64,000 bases of DNA from contig JAJQFE010000020.1 of NCBI GenBank assembly GCA_021201295.1, forward strand, positions 1-64,000, given 5' to 3'. Position numbers and translations under genes: made by a program. The DNA is from Tannerellaceae bacterium (GTDB lineage Bacteria > Bacteroidota > Bacteroidia > Bacteroidales > Tannerellaceae). Each line of letters opens with the position of its first letter. Positions within the stretch are counted from its first letter, which is position 1. Of this stretch, positions 17,738 through 27,666 are shown piece after piece. Under the pieces are notes generated by a model. The model did no database searches. It was not told where the DNA came from and saw nothing but the letters and a program-made list of their open reading frames with translations.

Positions 17738-18784
17738 ATGGCAGTAATGAATTTTGGCGGTGTAGAAGAAAATGTAGTCACCCGCGAAGAGTTTCCATTG
17801 GAAAAAGCAAGAGAAGTGTTGAAAGATGAGACCATCGCTATCATCGGATATGGTGTTCAGGGTCCCGGTCAGAGTCTGAACTTGCGTGACAATGGTTTCA
17901 ATGTTATTATCGGACAGCGTAAAGGGGGAAAAACCTGGGAAAAGGCAATCGCTGGCGGTTGGGTACCGGGAGAAACTTTATTCGAAATAGAAGAAGCCTG
18001 TGAAAGAGGGACTATTATCCAGTATCTGCTTTCGGATGCGGCTCAGGTCGAAGTATGGCCTCGTATCAAAAAACACCTGACTCCGGGTAAAGCCTTATAT
18101 TTCTCTCATGGGTTTGGTATCACTTATAAAGAACGTACCCATATCATTCCTCCGGCAGATATTGATGTGATCCTGGTTGCTCCTAAAGGATCGGGAACCA
18201 GTCTTCGCCGTATGTTCCTGCAGGGACGTGGGTTGAACTCCAGTTTCGCTATCTATCAGGATGCCACAGGTAAAGCCTGGGATCGTGTAGTCGCGTTAGG
18301 TATTGGCATAGGTTCCGGTTACCTGTTTGAGACTACCTTCCAGAAAGAGGTTTACTCTGACCTGACAGGAGAGCGTGGTACATTGATGGGTGCTATCCAG
18401 GGTATCCTGTTGGCTCAGTATGAAGTGTTGCGTGAAAACGGCCACACTCCTTCTGAAGCATTTAACGAAACCGTAGAAGAGCTGACTCAGTCGCTGATGC
18501 CTCTGTTCGCAGAGAACGGTATGGACTGGATGTATGCAAACTGTTCTACTACGGCTCAGCGTGGTGCCTTAGACTGGATGGGTCCTTTCCACGATGCCAG
18601 CAAGCCGGTATTTGAAAAACTGTATCGTGAAGTGGCTTGTGGCAATGAAGCACAACGTTCTATCGATACTAACAGCAAGCCTGACTATCGGGAAGGTCTT
18701 GAAAAGGAACTGGAAGCTCTTCGTGAAAGTGAAATGTGGCATGCCGGTGCCGTAGTGCGTAAATTACGTCCTGAAAATAATTAA
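17738..18784 (+). CDS. ilvC: Ketol-acid reductoisomerase
   Basis: NADPH-dependent rearrangement and reduction of acetolactate, second step of Val/Ile synthesis. It has 348 residues, consistent with a class I enzyme. GYGVQGPGQSLNLRDNG is the Rossmann glycine-rich loop (about residue 38). APKGSGTSLRRMFLQGRG, DLTGERGTLMGAIQG and the C-terminal NCSTTAQRGALDW carry the Mg-binding acids and knotted domain. Last gene of the ilv operon, followed at 18808 by a terminator. Confidence 0.96.
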   Translation: MAVMNFGGVEENVVTREEFPLEKAREVLKDETIAIIGYGVQGPGQSLNLRDNGFNVIIGQRKGGKTWEKAIAGGWVPGETLFEIEEACERGTIIQYLLSDAAQVEVWPRIKKHLTPGKALYFSHGFGITYKERTHIIPPADIDVILVAPKGSGTSLRRMFLQGRGLNSSFAIYQDATGKAWDRVVALGIGIGSGYLFETTFQKEVYSDLTGERGTLMGAIQGILLAQYEVLRENGHTPSEAFNETVEELTQSLMPLFAENGMDWMYANCSTTAQRGALDWMGPFHDASKPVFEKLYREVACGNEAQRSIDTNSKPDYREGLEKELEALRESEMWHAGAVVRKLRPENN

Positions 18785-18807
18785 GAGAAACTTTTCTTTT
18801 AGATAAT

Positions 18808-18839
18808 AAAAACTGCTCTGTAATCAGAGCAGTTTTTTT
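18808..18839 (+). terminator. ilv operon terminator
   Basis: AAAACTGCTCTG, loop TAAT, CAGAGCAGTTTT, then more T. Strong Rho-independent signal. Confidence 0.93.
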
Positions 18840-18858
18840 GTATCGTATGGTTAGTACA

Positions 18859-18895
18859 AATGCTAAGACCTACATTTTGATTAGGTCTTAGCATT
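18859..18895. repeat. Perfect 14-base inverted repeat between ilv and leu operons
   Basis: AATGCTAAGACCTA (18859-18872) and TAGGTCTTAGCATT (18882-18895) are exact complements around a 9-base loop. No T run follows. It could be an operator, an RNA stem or a repeat remnant. Confidence 0.7.
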
Positions 18896-19005
18896 CTATG
18901 GATTGGTCTTCACAGGAGAAAAGTAAACAATAATGAAATTTTGGAAAAACGAGGACTTATCCTTACACTTTAAAAGAAAATATCGGTAAAAAATATCGGA
19001 TTATA

Positions 19006-19036
19006 TTTGTACGTTTGAAAAAATGATATATCTTTG
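19006..19036 (+). promoter_or_regulatory. leu operon promoter (-33 and -7 boxes)
   Basis: TTTG at 19006-19009 and TATCTTTG at 19029-19036 are separated by 19 bases, the expected Bacteroidetes spacing. The leader ATG is 22 bases downstream. Confidence 0.75.
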
Positions 19037-19058
19037 CATCGTTAAAAGCAGAAAAGCA

Positions 19059-19133
19059 ATGGCACGGAACATCGCAAATAGTCTTATTTTTTCTTTATCT
19101 ATTATTCTACTCTGGAAACGGAATAGGAAGTGA
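19059..19133 (+). CDS. leu leader peptide (attenuator)
   Basis: A 24-codon open reading frame with MARNIA followed by NSLIFSLSIILLWKRNRK. Four Leu and four Ile are clustered in the middle (IILL at 19101-19112). Placed directly after the leu promoter, it is the counterpart of the ilv leader. Its last three codons (AGG AAG TGA) are also the antiterminator arm. Confidence 0.82.
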   Translation: MARNIANSLIFSLSIILLWKRNRK

Positions 19134-19207
19134 GACTGTTATGCCTTTCTGAGCATAGATATACTAAAAAGAGCCTTTCTCACTTCCTTGTGAGGAGGGC
19201 TCTTTTT
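19125..19207 (+). promoter_or_regulatory. leu attenuator: antiterminator and terminator
   Basis: AGGAAGTGAG (19125-19134, spanning the leader stop codon) is perfectly complementary over 10 bases to CTCACTTCCT (19179-19188). That segment lies in the 5' arm and loop of the terminator AAAAAGAGCC...GGGCTCTTTTT (19166-19207). Stalling at the Leu/Ile codons about 12 bases upstream leaves the arm free. Completion of the peptide masks it and lets the terminator form. Confidence 0.87.
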
Positions 19208-19334
19208 ATGTGATGATCCGCAAAGACGGTCATTCAGTAAGCAGAGTAAGCAATAAATTAAAGGGAGAAAACCAGTAAATATTCCTTTAATTAGTAAACG
19301 GAAGAATATTAACAGCTATAAGAATTTTAAAAAC

Positions 19335-20831
19335 ATGTCAGACAGATTATTTATTTTCGACACGACTTTGCGGGATGGTGAACAGGTTCCCGGATGCCAG
19401 TTGAATAGTATTGAAAAGATCCAGGTGGCTAAGGCATTGGAGGAACTGGGAGTAGATGTGATTGAAGCCGGTTTTCCTGTTTCCAGTCCGGGAGATTTCA
19501 ACAGTGTGGTAGAGATAGCCAAAGCAGTTACCTGGCCTACCATCTGCGCCCTGACCCGTGCGGTGGAAAAAGATATTGATGTGGCTGCTGAAGCATTGAA
19601 ATATGCGAAACGGGGTCGTATCCATACAGGTATCGGTACTTCTGACTATCATATCCGGTATAAATTTAATTCCAATCAGGAGGATATCCTGGAACGTGCC
19701 AAAGCATGTGTAAAATATGCTAAACGGTATGTGGAAGATGTGGAGTTCTACGCGGAAGATGCCGGACGTACAGATAATGAATATTTGGCCCGTGTGGTGG
19801 AAGCGGTGATCAAAGCGGGTGCAACTGTAATTAACATACCGGATACCACTGGTTATTGCCTGCCTCATGAGTATGGAGCTAAGATTAAGTACTTGATGGA
19901 GCATGTGGATGGTATTCATAAAGCTAATATTTCTACCCACTGCCACAATGACCTGGGTATGGCTACTGCGAATACGATTGAAGGAGTCCTGAACGGAGCC
20001 AGACAGGTAGAAGTAACCATCAATGGGATTGGGGAACGGGCTGGTAATACGTCATTAGAAGAAGTGGCCATGATCTTTAAAAGCCATAAGGATACGGGTA
20101 TTGTAACAAATATCAATAGCCAGAAAATCTATGGTATAAGCCGTATGGTTTCCAGTCTGATGAATATGCCGGTTCAACCGAATAAGGCGATTGTCGGAAG
20201 AAATGCGTTTGCTCATTCCTCCGGTATTCACCAGGATGGAGTGCTGAAGAACCGGGAAAGTTATGAAATCATTGACCCTAAAGATGTAGGGATCGATGAT
20301 AATGCCATTGTGTTGACTGCCCGTAGCGGACGTGCCGCCCTGAAACATCGTTTAAGTGTGTTGGGTGTGGAACTGGAACAGGATAAACTGGATAAAACCT
20401 ATGAGGAATTCCTGAAACTGGCAGACCGCAAAAAAGATATTAATGATGATGATGTGTTGATGCTGGTAGGAAAAGAACGACTGGCTACACATCGCATCAA
20501 ACTGGCATACCTGCAGGTCACTTCGGGAGTGGGCCTGCAATCCGTGGCAAGTGTCTGCCTGAATATTGCCGGAGAGAAGTTTGAAGCGGCTGCTTCAGGA
20601 AATGGTCCGGTAGATGCGGCGATCAAGGCGATCAAATCGATTATTCACCGTACGATGACTATCCAGGAATTCCTGATCCAGGCAATCAATAAGGGAAGTG
20701 ATGATATGGGTAAGGTGCATATGCAGGTGGAGTATGACGGGAATGTCTATTATGGATTTGCTGCTAATACGGATATCATTGCTGCTTCTGCAGAAGCATT
20801 TATTGACGCGATTAATAAGTTTGTAAAGTAG
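19335..20831 (+). CDS. leuA: 2-isopropylmalate synthase
   Basis: First committed step of leucine synthesis: acetyl-CoA plus 2-ketoisovalerate. It has 498 residues. [16 protein letters not shown] is the catalytic Arg/Asp motif near residue 10-24. [15 protein letters not shown] holds the metal-binding His-x-His, and [14 protein letters not shown] follows. The C-terminal regulatory domain (about 370-498; [21 protein letters not shown]) for leucine feedback is present. First structural gene after the leu attenuator. Confidence 0.96.
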   Translation: MSDRLFIFDTTLRDGEQVPGCQLNSIEKIQVAKALEELGVDVIEAGFPVSSPGDFNSVVEIAKAVTWPTICALTRAVEKDIDVAAEALKYAKRGRIHTGIGTSDYHIRYKFNSNQEDILERAKACVKYAKRYVEDVEFYAEDAGRTDNEYLARVVEAVIKAGATVINIPDTTGYCLPHEYGAKIKYLMEHVDGIHKANISTHCHNDLGMATANTIEGVLNGARQVEVTINGIGERAGNTSLEEVAMIFKSHKDTGIVTNINSQKIYGISRMVSSLMNMPVQPNKAIVGRNAFAHSSGIHQDGVLKNRESYEIIDPKDVGIDDNAIVLTARSGRAALKHRLSVLGVELEQDKLDKTYEEFLKLADRKKDINDDDVLMLVGKERLATHRIKLAYLQVTSGVGLQSVASVCLNIAGEKFEAAASGNGPVDAAIKAIKSIIHRTMTIQEFLIQAINKGSDDMGKVHMQVEYDGNVYYGFAANTDIIAASAEAFIDAINKFVK

Positions 20832-20834
20832 ATT

Positions 20835-20941
20835 TAAGTAGTCAGAGGAGTCAAAGGAGCCAGGGAGTTCAGTAGCGTATAGAATTACTTGACTACTCAT
20901 GAGCGAAGCGAATGATAACTTCTTAACTCCTTTAACTCCTA
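20835..20941. repeat. GGAGTTAA-family inverted repeat, copy 2 (with core)
   Basis: GGAGTC/GGAGTT words on the left and AACTCCTTTAACTCCT on the right flank a conserved core, GAGCGAAGCGAATGATAACT (20901-20920). It fills the leuA-leuC gap. The same core recurs at 41346-41365 and, inverted, at 61241-61262. Confidence 0.75.
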
Positions 20942-20963
20942 ACGAATATAACCAATAAATAAA

Positions 20964-22361
20964 ATGAGTAAGACATTGTTTGAAAAGATCTGGGAGAAGC
21001 ATGTAGTGGATACACTTGCTGATGGGACTATCCAGTTATATATTGACCGTCTGTACTGTCATGAAGTGACCAGTCCACAGGCTTTTGCCGGACTCCGTGA
21101 ACGTGGACTGAAAGCGTTCCGGCCACAACAGATCACCTGTATTCCTGACCATAATATTCCTACCTTGAACCAGGATCAACCTATTCAGGATCCGGTCTCT
21201 AAAAATCAGGTGGATACACTGGAAAAAAATGCCAAAGATTTTGGACTGGCATATTATGGATTGCAACACCCTAAAAATGGTATTATTCACGTGGTAGGAC
21301 CTGAGACAGGTTTAACACAGCCGGGTATGACGATTGTATGTGGTGACTCGCATACGTCTACCCATGGTGCTATGGGTGCGATTGCGTTTGGTATCGGAAC
21401 CAGTGAAGTAGAGATGACACTGGCTACCCAGTGCATTATGCAGCATAAGCCAAAAACTATGCGTATTACAGTGGATGGCCGGTTAAAACCGGGTGTTACG
21501 GCTAAAGATATTGCTTTGTATATTATCAGTCAGATGACTACCGGAGGTGCGACAGGTTGTTTTGTGGAATATGCCGGAGAATCTATTCGTAATACGACTA
21601 TGGAAGACCGCCTGACTATCTGTAACCTGTCTATTGAGATGGGGGCACGTGGCGGTATGATTGCTCCCGATCAGGTGACCTTTGACTATCTGAAAGACCG
21701 TGAGTTTGCTCCTCGTGGTGAGGCATGGGACCAGGCATTGGCCTACTGGCGTACCCTGTATACCGATGCAGATGCTGTTTTTGATAAAGAGATCGTTTTC
21801 CATGCGGAAGATATTGAACCGATGGTAACCTACGGAACCAATCCGGGTATGGGTATGGGTATTCGTGAGAATATCCCTTCGCTGGAAAGTGTAGATGAAG
21901 CCGGGCGTATATCTTATGAGAAATCTCTGGAATATATGGGCTTCAAAGCGGGTGAACCGGTATTAGGAAAGACGATTGATTATGTTTTCCTCGGTAGCTG
22001 TACAAATGGCCATATTGAAGACTTCCGTGCCTTTGCTTCTTTGGTGAAAGGGAAAAAGAAAGCGGCTCATGTGGTTGCCTGGCTGGTCCCGGGAAGCTGG
22101 TTGGTGAAAAAACAGATCCGTGCGGAAGGCCTCGACCAGGTTCTGGCGGATGCCGGTTTTGAATTGCGTCAGCCAGGTTGCTCAGCCTGTCTGGCTATGA
22201 ATGAAGACAAGGTGCCTGCCGGAAAATATGCCGTATCTACTTCCAACCGTAATTTTGAAGGCCGCCAGGGACCGGGTGCCCGTACTATCCTGGCCGGACC
22301 GCTGGTTGCTGCTGCTGCTGCTGTAACAGGAAAAATTACAGATCCGAGAGAATTAATTTGA
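20964..22361 (+). CDS. leuC: 3-isopropylmalate dehydratase, large subunit
   Basis: Aconitase-family subunit, 465 residues, that isomerises 2- to 3-isopropylmalate with Leu[25 protein letters not shown] is the hallmark substrate-binding segment (about 128-150). [15 protein letters not shown] and [13 protein letters not shown] provide the three cysteines of the 4Fe-4S cluster. Full length and intact. Confidence 0.97.
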   Translation: MSKTLFEKIWEKHVVDTLADGTIQLYIDRLYCHEVTSPQAFAGLRERGLKAFRPQQITCIPDHNIPTLNQDQPIQDPVSKNQVDTLEKNAKDFGLAYYGLQHPKNGIIHVVGPETGLTQPGMTIVCGDSHTSTHGAMGAIAFGIGTSEVEMTLATQCIMQHKPKTMRITVDGRLKPGVTAKDIALYIISQMTTGGATGCFVEYAGESIRNTTMEDRLTICNLSIEMGARGGMIAPDQVTFDYLKDREFAPRGEAWDQALAYWRTLYTDADAVFDKEIVFHAEDIEPMVTYGTNPGMGMGIRENIPSLESVDEAGRISYEKSLEYMGFKAGEPVLGKTIDYVFLGSCTNGHIEDFRAFASLVKGKKKAAHVVAWLVPGSWLVKKQIRAEGLDQVLADAGFELRQPGCSACLAMNEDKVPAGKYAVSTSNRNFEGRQGPGARTILAGPLVAAAAAVTGKITDPRELI

Positions 22362-22471
22362 ACAAGTACTTAAAGGAGTTAATAGGTACTTTGTAGCTTA
22401 GTCGTTACAATAAAAAGATAATGGATTACGAAACATACAAAGTGAACAGTCATTCCTAAAAAATAAGAACA

Positions 22472-23062
22472 ATGAAAGAAAAAATCAATATAATTACCTC
22501 CACTTGTGTTCCTCTGCCTTTGGAAAATGTGGATACAGACCAGATCATTCCGGCCCGTTTCCTGAAAGCAACTACCCGTGAAGGATTTGGAGATAATCTG
22601 TTTCGTGACTGGCGGTATGATAAAAAGGGAAATCCGAACCCGGATTTTGTGTTGAATCAGGACACTTACAAGGGCCAGATCCTGGTGGCCGGGAAGAATT
22701 TCGGTAGCGGAAGTAGTCGTGAGCATGCAGCCTGGGCGATAGCCGGTTATGGTTTTCGTATTGTGGTAAGTAGTTTCTTTGCTGATATTTTTAAAAACAA
22801 CTCCATGAATAATGGTGTTTTACCTTTAGTGGTCACTCCGGAATTCTTATCTGGAATCTTTGCATCTGTTGAGGCTGATCCTGCTACTACATTAACGGTA
22901 GACCTGCCCAATCAGACGATCACCAACAATGCCACAGGGACAACTGAAAGTTTTGAGATCAATCCCTACAAAAAGGATTGTCTGGTTAATGGCCTGGACG
23001 ATATTGACTATCTGCTTGCTAATAAAGACAAAATCGAGAAATATGAATTAGAACGCAGATGA
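22472..23062 (+). CDS. leuD: 3-isopropylmalate dehydratase, small subunit
   Basis: A 196-residue swivel-domain partner of Leu[14 protein letters not shown] and [23 protein letters not shown] are the family motifs. The last codons (GAA CGC AGA TGA) lie inside an ACGCAGA repeat, and the TGA overlaps a possible ATG of the next gene (ATGA). Confidence 0.96.
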   Translation: MKEKINIITSTCVPLPLENVDTDQIIPARFLKATTREGFGDNLFRDWRYDKKGNPNPDFVLNQDTYKGQILVAGKNFGSGSSREHAAWAIAGYGFRIVVSSFFADIFKNNSMNNGVLPLVVTPEFLSGIFASVEADPATTLTVDLPNQTITNNATGTTESFEINPYKKDCLVNGLDDIDYLLANKDKIEKYELERR

Positions 23063-23090
23063 CGCAGAATACGGAGACAGAGACGCAGAG
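23051..23090. repeat. ACGCAGA-type repeat, left flank of the GxxExxY gene
   Basis: Four ACGCAGA/ACGGAGA-like words span the leuD stop. The opposite-strand words (TCTGCGT) at 23462-23498 form the right flank, so the GxxExxY gene sits between inverted repeats. Confidence 0.7.
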
Positions 23091-23461
23091 TATTTAAAGA
23101 AGAAACTGAGGAAATCATAGGAACTTTTTATAAAGTTTACCGTACACTTGGATATGGTTTTCTGGAAAAAGTCTATCAGAATGCTCTATATGATAAATTG
23201 ATAGAAAGAGGTTTTACCTGCAGGGCACAACAACCGGTGCATGGATATTATAAAGGTAAGGTGGTAGGTGAATCTATAGCGGACCTGGTTGTGAATGATA
23301 AAATGATACTTGAACTGAAGGCCAGTAAAGAATTATATGAAGAGCATGAATGTCAACTGGTAAATTATTTAAAAGCCACACATGTTGAACTTGGATTACT
23401 TCTTAATTTTGGTGAACATCCTCAAGTAAGAAGAAAGATCTGTAAGAATAAAAATAAATAA
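23059..23461 (+). pseudogene. GxxExxY-family protein, probably frameshifted at its N-terminus
   Basis: The domain is clear (EETEEIIGTFYKVYRTLGYGFLEKVYQNALYDKLIERGF ... VVGESIADLVVNDKMILELKASKELYEEHECQLVNYLKATHVELGLLLNFG). This matches the GxxExxY family, named for its GYGFLEKVY motif, whose function is unknown; the ILELKA core resembles PD-(D/E)XK nucleases. There is no ATG in the domain's own frame. The ATG at 23059, overlapping the leuD stop, gives [12 protein letters not shown] and then a TAA at 23095-23097. Removing one T from the TTTAAA at 23093-23098 would join it to KEETEEIIG. A TTG at 23198 would give only the C-terminal half. Flanked by inverted ACGCAGA repeats, it looks like an inserted passenger in the leu operon. 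Confidence 0.75.
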
Positions 23462-23498
23462 TCTGCGTAAGTCTGCGTGCGCTGCGTAGTCTGCGTTC
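23462..23498. repeat. TCTGCGT-type repeat, right flank of the GxxExxY gene
   Basis: TCTGCGT, TCTGCGTG, CTGCGT and TCTGCGTT words directly follow the GxxExxY stop codon, inverted relative to the words at 23051-23090. Confidence 0.7.
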
Positions 23499-23520
23499 TA
23501 TAAAATAGTATCGAGAAGAT

Positions 23521-25035
23521 ATGATAGAAATAATGGATACGACCCTCAGGGATGGGAAACAGACTTCGGGGGTTTCTTTTGCTTCCCATGAAAAACTGAT
23601 GATTGCTCAGGTGTTACTGGGTAAACTGGGTGTGAACCATTTGGAGATTGCGTCTGCACGGGTATCCGATGGAGAGTATAATGCGGTAAAACGGGTGGCC
23701 CGGTGGGCTGAGAAGGGTGGTTATCTGGATCGCCTGGAGGTGTTGGGTTTTGTAGACGGGGATATTTCGCTGAACTGAATACAGAATGCCGGTTGTAAAG
23801 TGGTGAATCTGCTTTGTAAAGGATCCTATAAACATGTAATGGAGCAGTTGCGTAAAACCCCGGAACAGCATATCGAAGATATTTGCGGAGTCATTGCTCT
23901 GGCACAGAAGAAAGGAATTGCGGTAAATATCTATCTGGAAGACTGGTCCAATGGCATTAAGAACTCATCGGACTATGTTTTTTAGATGATGGAGGGCCTG
24001 AAAGATCAGTCGATCCGCCGTTTTATGTTACCGGATACGCTGGGGATCCTGAATCCCCAGAACACTTATACCTATTGCCAGGAGATGGTGTCCCGTTATC
24101 CGGAGCTCCATTTTGATTTTCATGCCCATAATGATTATGACCTGGCAGTAGCCAATGTTTTTTCAGCCGTGCAGGCAGGTGTAAAGGGTATTCATACGAC
24201 TGTGAACGGTTTAGGAGAACGGGCAGGAAATGCTCCGTTAAGTAGTGTGCTGGCTGTCCTGAAAGACCAGGCAGGTATGGAAACTACGTTGCGGGAGAAA
24301 AAAATTAACCGGGTCAGTAAATTAGTGGAGACCTATTCCGGTATCCATGTCGCTCCCAATAAACCGATTGTCGGAGAACATGTGTTTACGCAGTGTGCCG
24401 GTGTACATGTGGACGGGGATAATAAAAATAACCTCTATTTCAATGATCTGCTGCCGGAACGTTTCGGACGTATACGGGAGTATGCGTTAGGGAAAACCTC
24501 CGGAAAGGCAAATATTCAGAAGAACTTAGAAGCGCTGGGTATTGATCTAGATCAGGAATCCATGCGCAAAGTAACCGAACGTATCATTGAACTGGGAGAT
24601 AAGAAAGAGGTGGTCACACAGGAAGATCTCCCTTATATTATCAGTGATGTCCTGAATTATGAGACAAAGGCAGAGGAAAAGATCAGAATACTGAATTATT
24701 TCCTATCTTTGGCCCAGGGGTTGAAACCTGTGGCTATACTGAAAATAGAGATAGACGGTGAAGCATATCAGGAATCAGCTACGGGAGATGGCCAGTATGA
24801 TGCCTTTGTACGTGCCCTCCGGAAAATTTATTCGGATCAGTTAGGCCGGCCTTTTCCTATGTTGACAAACTATTCTGTTACGATTCCTCCGGGGGGTAGA
24901 ACAGATGCATTTGTGCAGACTGTGATCAGTTGGAATTATGCAGGAGTGGATTTCAAAACCCGGGGTCTGGATGCTGACCAGACGGAAGCTGCTATCCAGG
25001 TAACTATTAAAATGTTGAATAAAATCGAGCCTTAA
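23521..25035 (+). pseudogene. Second LeuA-like enzyme (isopropylmalate/citramalate synthase family) with two in-frame stops
   Basis: Read through, it encodes 504 residues: MDTTLRDGKQTSGVSFASHEKL, FHAHNDYDLAVANV (metal-binding His-x-His), GLGERAGNAPLSSVL, and a C-terminal LeuA regulatory domain. It is related to LeuA but clearly divergent, as in other Bacteroidales leu operons. A TGA at 23776-23778 falls where TGG (Trp) is expected before IQNAGCKVVNLLC. A TAG at 23983-23985 falls where CAG (Gln) is expected in DYVFQMMEGL. The frame is otherwise open throughout. Both are single C/G-to-T/A changes. Either a recent pseudogene or consensus error. Confidence 0.85.
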
Positions 25036-25091
25036 ACGTATGGAATTAGCTGTTTGCTGAAACAGATAATTCCATCTAAAAATAGAACAAT

Positions 25092-25541
25092 ATGACTAAA
25101 CGATTAACCATTGCGCTGGTAGCGCATGACAACCGGAAAGCGGACATGGTAGAATGGGCAGTTCATAATGCTGACTTTCTCTCTCATCACCAGCTGGTAT
25201 GTACCGGAACGACCGGAGGATTGATCCGGAACGCTTTTGAAGAAAAGGGAGTACAGGCTGAAATTACTTGTATGCATTCTGGTCCGTTAGGAGGGGATGC
25301 TGAAATTGCAGCCATGGTAGTTCGTAAAGAAGTGGATCTGGCTATATTCCTGATTGATGACCTGAATCCTCAGCCCCACGAAGCGGATATCCAGATGTTG
25401 TTACGTCAATGCCGGGTGCATAATATTCCTATTGCATGTAATCGTTACAGTGCCGATTTAATGATCACGAGCACGCTCTGGGATGTGGATGATTATGTAC
25501 CGACGGAACCTAAATATGTATATTTTAAACGGGAATTATAA
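25092..25541 (+). CDS. mgsA: Methylglyoxal synthase
   Basis: Converts dihydroxyacetone phosphate to methylglyoxal and phosphate. It has 149 residues, the usual length. The motifs ALVAHDNRKADMVEWA, TGTTGGLI (phosphate-binding) and SGPLGGDAEIAAMV with the catalytic Asp are visible, followed by FLIDDLNPQPHEADI. It sits between leuA2 and leuB on the same strand with short gaps (56 and 13 bases), so it appears to be expressed with the leucine genes. Confidence 0.93.
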   Translation: MTKRLTIALVAHDNRKADMVEWAVHNADFLSHHQLVCTGTTGGLIRNAFEEKGVQAEITCMHSGPLGGDAEIAAMVVRKEVDLAIFLIDDLNPQPHEADIQMLLRQCRVHNIPIACNRYSADLMITSTLWDVDDYVPTEPKYVYFKREL

Positions 25542-25554
25542 ATAACAAACTATA

Positions 25555-26625
25555 ATGAATTTAAACATCGCAGTTTTACCGGGAGACGGTATCGGTCCTG
25601 AAATTGTAGATCAGGCCATGAAAGCAGTAAAAGCTATATGCCAGAAATTTGGCCATGAATTAAGTTATCAGCAGGCTTTAGTAGGAGCTATCGCCATCGA
25701 TGAAACCGGAAATCCCTATCCGGACGAAACCCATGATTTGTGTATGCAGAGTGATGCGGTGCTGTTTGGTGCTATCGGGTCTCCGAAATATGACAACAAT
25801 CCATCAGCCAAAGTACGTCCGGAACAGGGACTGTTAGGCATGCGTAAAAAACTGGGATTATATGCCAATATCCGGCCGGTAACCGCTTTCCCTTCTTTAC
25901 TCCATAAATCACCCTTACGGGCAGACCTGGTGGAAGGGGCTGATTTTATGTGTATACGTGAATTGACAGGAGGCATGTATTTTGGCCGTCCTCAGGGAAG
26001 AAGCGAAGATGGAAATACGGCGTATGATACCTGTATCTATACCCGTGAGGAGGTGGATCGCATTGTGCGTCTGGCCTATGCGTATGCGTTAAAAAGACGG
26101 AAGAAAGTAACCATTGTGGATAAAGCCAATGTGCTGGCTACTTCCCGTTTGTGGAGACAGGTTGCCCAGGAGATTGAAAAAGAATTCCCGGAAGTGGAAA
26201 CGGAATATATGTTTGTGGATAATGCGGCTATGCGGTTGATCCAGTGGCCCACCAGTTTCGATGTTATGGTTACTGAAAATATGTTTGGTGATATCCTGAC
26301 AGATGAGGCTTCTGTGATTACAGGATCGCTGGGTATGTTACCTTCTGCTTCCATAGGTATACATACTTCTGTGTTTGAACCGATCCACGGTTCTTATCCA
26401 CAGGCTGCCGGAAAGAATATTGCGAATCCGTTGGCAACTATATTAAGTGCTGCCCTTATGTTTGAATATGCTTTTAATCTGATGAAAGAAGGACAAGCGA
26501 TCCGGGATGCCGTGACCGCTTTCATGGCTGCAAATGTGGTCACTGAAGATATTGCTGAACAGGGGAAAGCCTGTACGACTTCTGAAGTAGGAGACTGGAT
26601 AGCTGATTTTATCAGCAAACATTGA
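25555..26625 (+). CDS. leuB: 3-isopropylmalate dehydrogenase
   Basis: NAD-dependent oxidative decarboxylation giving 2-ketoisocaproate, 356 residues. [13 protein letters not shown] is the N-terminal motif. [23 protein letters not shown] holds the substrate-binding arginines. [29 protein letters not shown] is the cofactor/metal segment, and [24 protein letters not shown] closes the NAD site. Last gene of the leu operon. Confidence 0.97.
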   Translation: MNLNIAVLPGDGIGPEIVDQAMKAVKAICQKFGHELSYQQALVGAIAIDETGNPYPDETHDLCMQSDAVLFGAIGSPKYDNNPSAKVRPEQGLLGMRKKLGLYANIRPVTAFPSLLHKSPLRADLVEGADFMCIRELTGGMYFGRPQGRSEDGNTAYDTCIYTREEVDRIVRLAYAYALKRRKKVTIVDKANVLATSRLWRQVAQEIEKEFPEVETEYMFVDNAAMRLIQWPTSFDVMVTENMFGDILTDEASVITGSLGMLPSASIGIHTSVFEPIHGSYPQAAGKNIANPLATILSAALMFEYAFNLMKEGQAIRDAVTAFMAANVVTEDIAEQGKACTTSEVGDWIADFISKH

Positions 26626-26632
26626 AAATGGT

Positions 26633-26690
26633 ATCCTGAGCCTTGAACATTCCATCTAATCTTAGAAAGTTTAAGGCTCAGGATTCGTTT
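26633..26690. terminator. Hairpin at the end of the leu operon
   Basis: ATCCTGAGCCTT (26633-26644) pairs with AAGGCTCAGGAT (26673-26684), followed by TTCGTTT. It lies between the convergent leuB and TPR genes and may serve both. Confidence 0.7.
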
Positions 26691-27510
26691 ATTGGGTCAT
26701 TTTCATTAATTCTTCAATTACTATTTTATCATACCCCATTTCCCGGGCTTTGAGGAAATCCTTAGCAGCGGAAGCTTTTTCGTATTGTGCTATTTTTACT
26801 TTTCCTCTTAAGACATAGAGTGCCGCAGTAGGTTCCGTTTCAGCAAATACTCTGTTCAGGTCTGACATGGCCCGTGCATTTTTACCCATCATAAAATAGA
26901 GGTCTGCCCGGCTTTCGTATAAGTGCCAGTCCCGTGGACGCTGGCTGATCAGATAGTTATAGATTTGTTCACTTTCGTCATAGTTTTCCCGCATTTTCTC
27001 CAGAATGGCATGTCCCAGTCTGCCATTGATCGTTTTATCATTGATCTCTAATATCCTGTCAAAGTCCTGTTCAGCCCATAAAAAACTTTTAAGCTGCAGG
27101 TAAAGTAAACCTCTGCAATATAAAGCATCTTCATTCAGCGGATCGATGGAGATAATCATATTGTAATCATTCATGGCTTTTTCGGTTTCTCCCATTTCTA
27201 CATATAAGGAGGCTCTGCTTTCGAGAATAGAAATGTTTTCCATGTTCCTGCTGAGGGCAGCAGTATAGGAGAGAACCGCTTCTTCATATTTACCCTGTCT
27301 TCGCTGAATCGTCCCCAGATTAGTCAGCAAAGCATAGTTATAGGGATGCCCCGGTTCCAGGCGCATAGCCGCCCGGACACTTTCTTCAGCGGCAAACAGA
27401 TCTTCTTTTTCCAGATAGTCATAACTTTTTTCCAGGAATTCCATATAGGATTGAGAGAAAGCAACATGGGTAAATACAAAACATATGAGTAATACGATAT
27501 ATAATTTCAT
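26689..27510 (-). CDS. Secreted tetratricopeptide-repeat protein
   Basis: A 273-residue protein with a signal peptide (MKLYIVLLICFVFTHVAFSQ) followed by about six TPR-like 34-residue units (for example PYNYALLTNLGTIQRRQGKYEEAVLSYTAALS and EDALYCRGLLYLQLKSFLWAEQDFDRILE). TPR arrays bind other proteins; no partner is evident. Divergent from mscS. Confidence 0.88.
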   Translation of the reverse strand: MKLYIVLLICFVFTHVAFSQSYMEFLEKSYDYLEKEDLFAAEESVRAAMRLEPGHPYNYALLTNLGTIQRRQGKYEEAVLSYTAALSRNMENISILESRASLYVEMGETEKAMNDYNMIISIDPLNEDALYCRGLLYLQLKSFLWAEQDFDRILEINDKTINGRLGHAILEKMRENYDESEQIYNYLISQRPRDWHLYESRADLYFMMGKNARAMSDLNRVFAETEPTAALYVLRGKVKIAQYEKASAAKDFLKAREMGYDKIVIEELMKMTQ

Positions 27511-27542
27511 ATATGAAAAAATCTGTTTATTTTGAATACAGG

Positions 27543-27550
27543 CAAAACTA
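27543..27550 (-). promoter_or_regulatory. -7 promoter box for the TPR gene
   Basis: Reads TAGTTTTG on the minus strand, about 33 bases upstream of the start codon. Confidence 0.5.
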
Positions 27551-27591
27551 CATAATAATTTGGTTTGTTATAATAAAATAAAAATTATTTA

Positions 27592-27599
27592 TAACTTTG
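27592..27599 (+). promoter_or_regulatory. -7 promoter box for the mscS-like gene
   Basis: TAACTTTG, 68 bases upstream of the start codon; a TTTG at 27564-27567 is a possible -33 element. Confidence 0.6.
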
Positions 27600-27666
27600 C
27601 TACAATTAATAGTAAACAGGTAACTAAGAACGCCGGTTAAGTGAAAAATAATAACAAAATATTTGT

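Noticed and set aside
23776-23985. Stop-codon recoding or selenocysteine in leuA2 and other interrupted genes
   Set aside because: TGA, TAG and TAA are all found as internal stops while the same codons end other genes normally, and the TGA site expects Trp with no sign of a SECIS element. Point change or sequence error is simpler.
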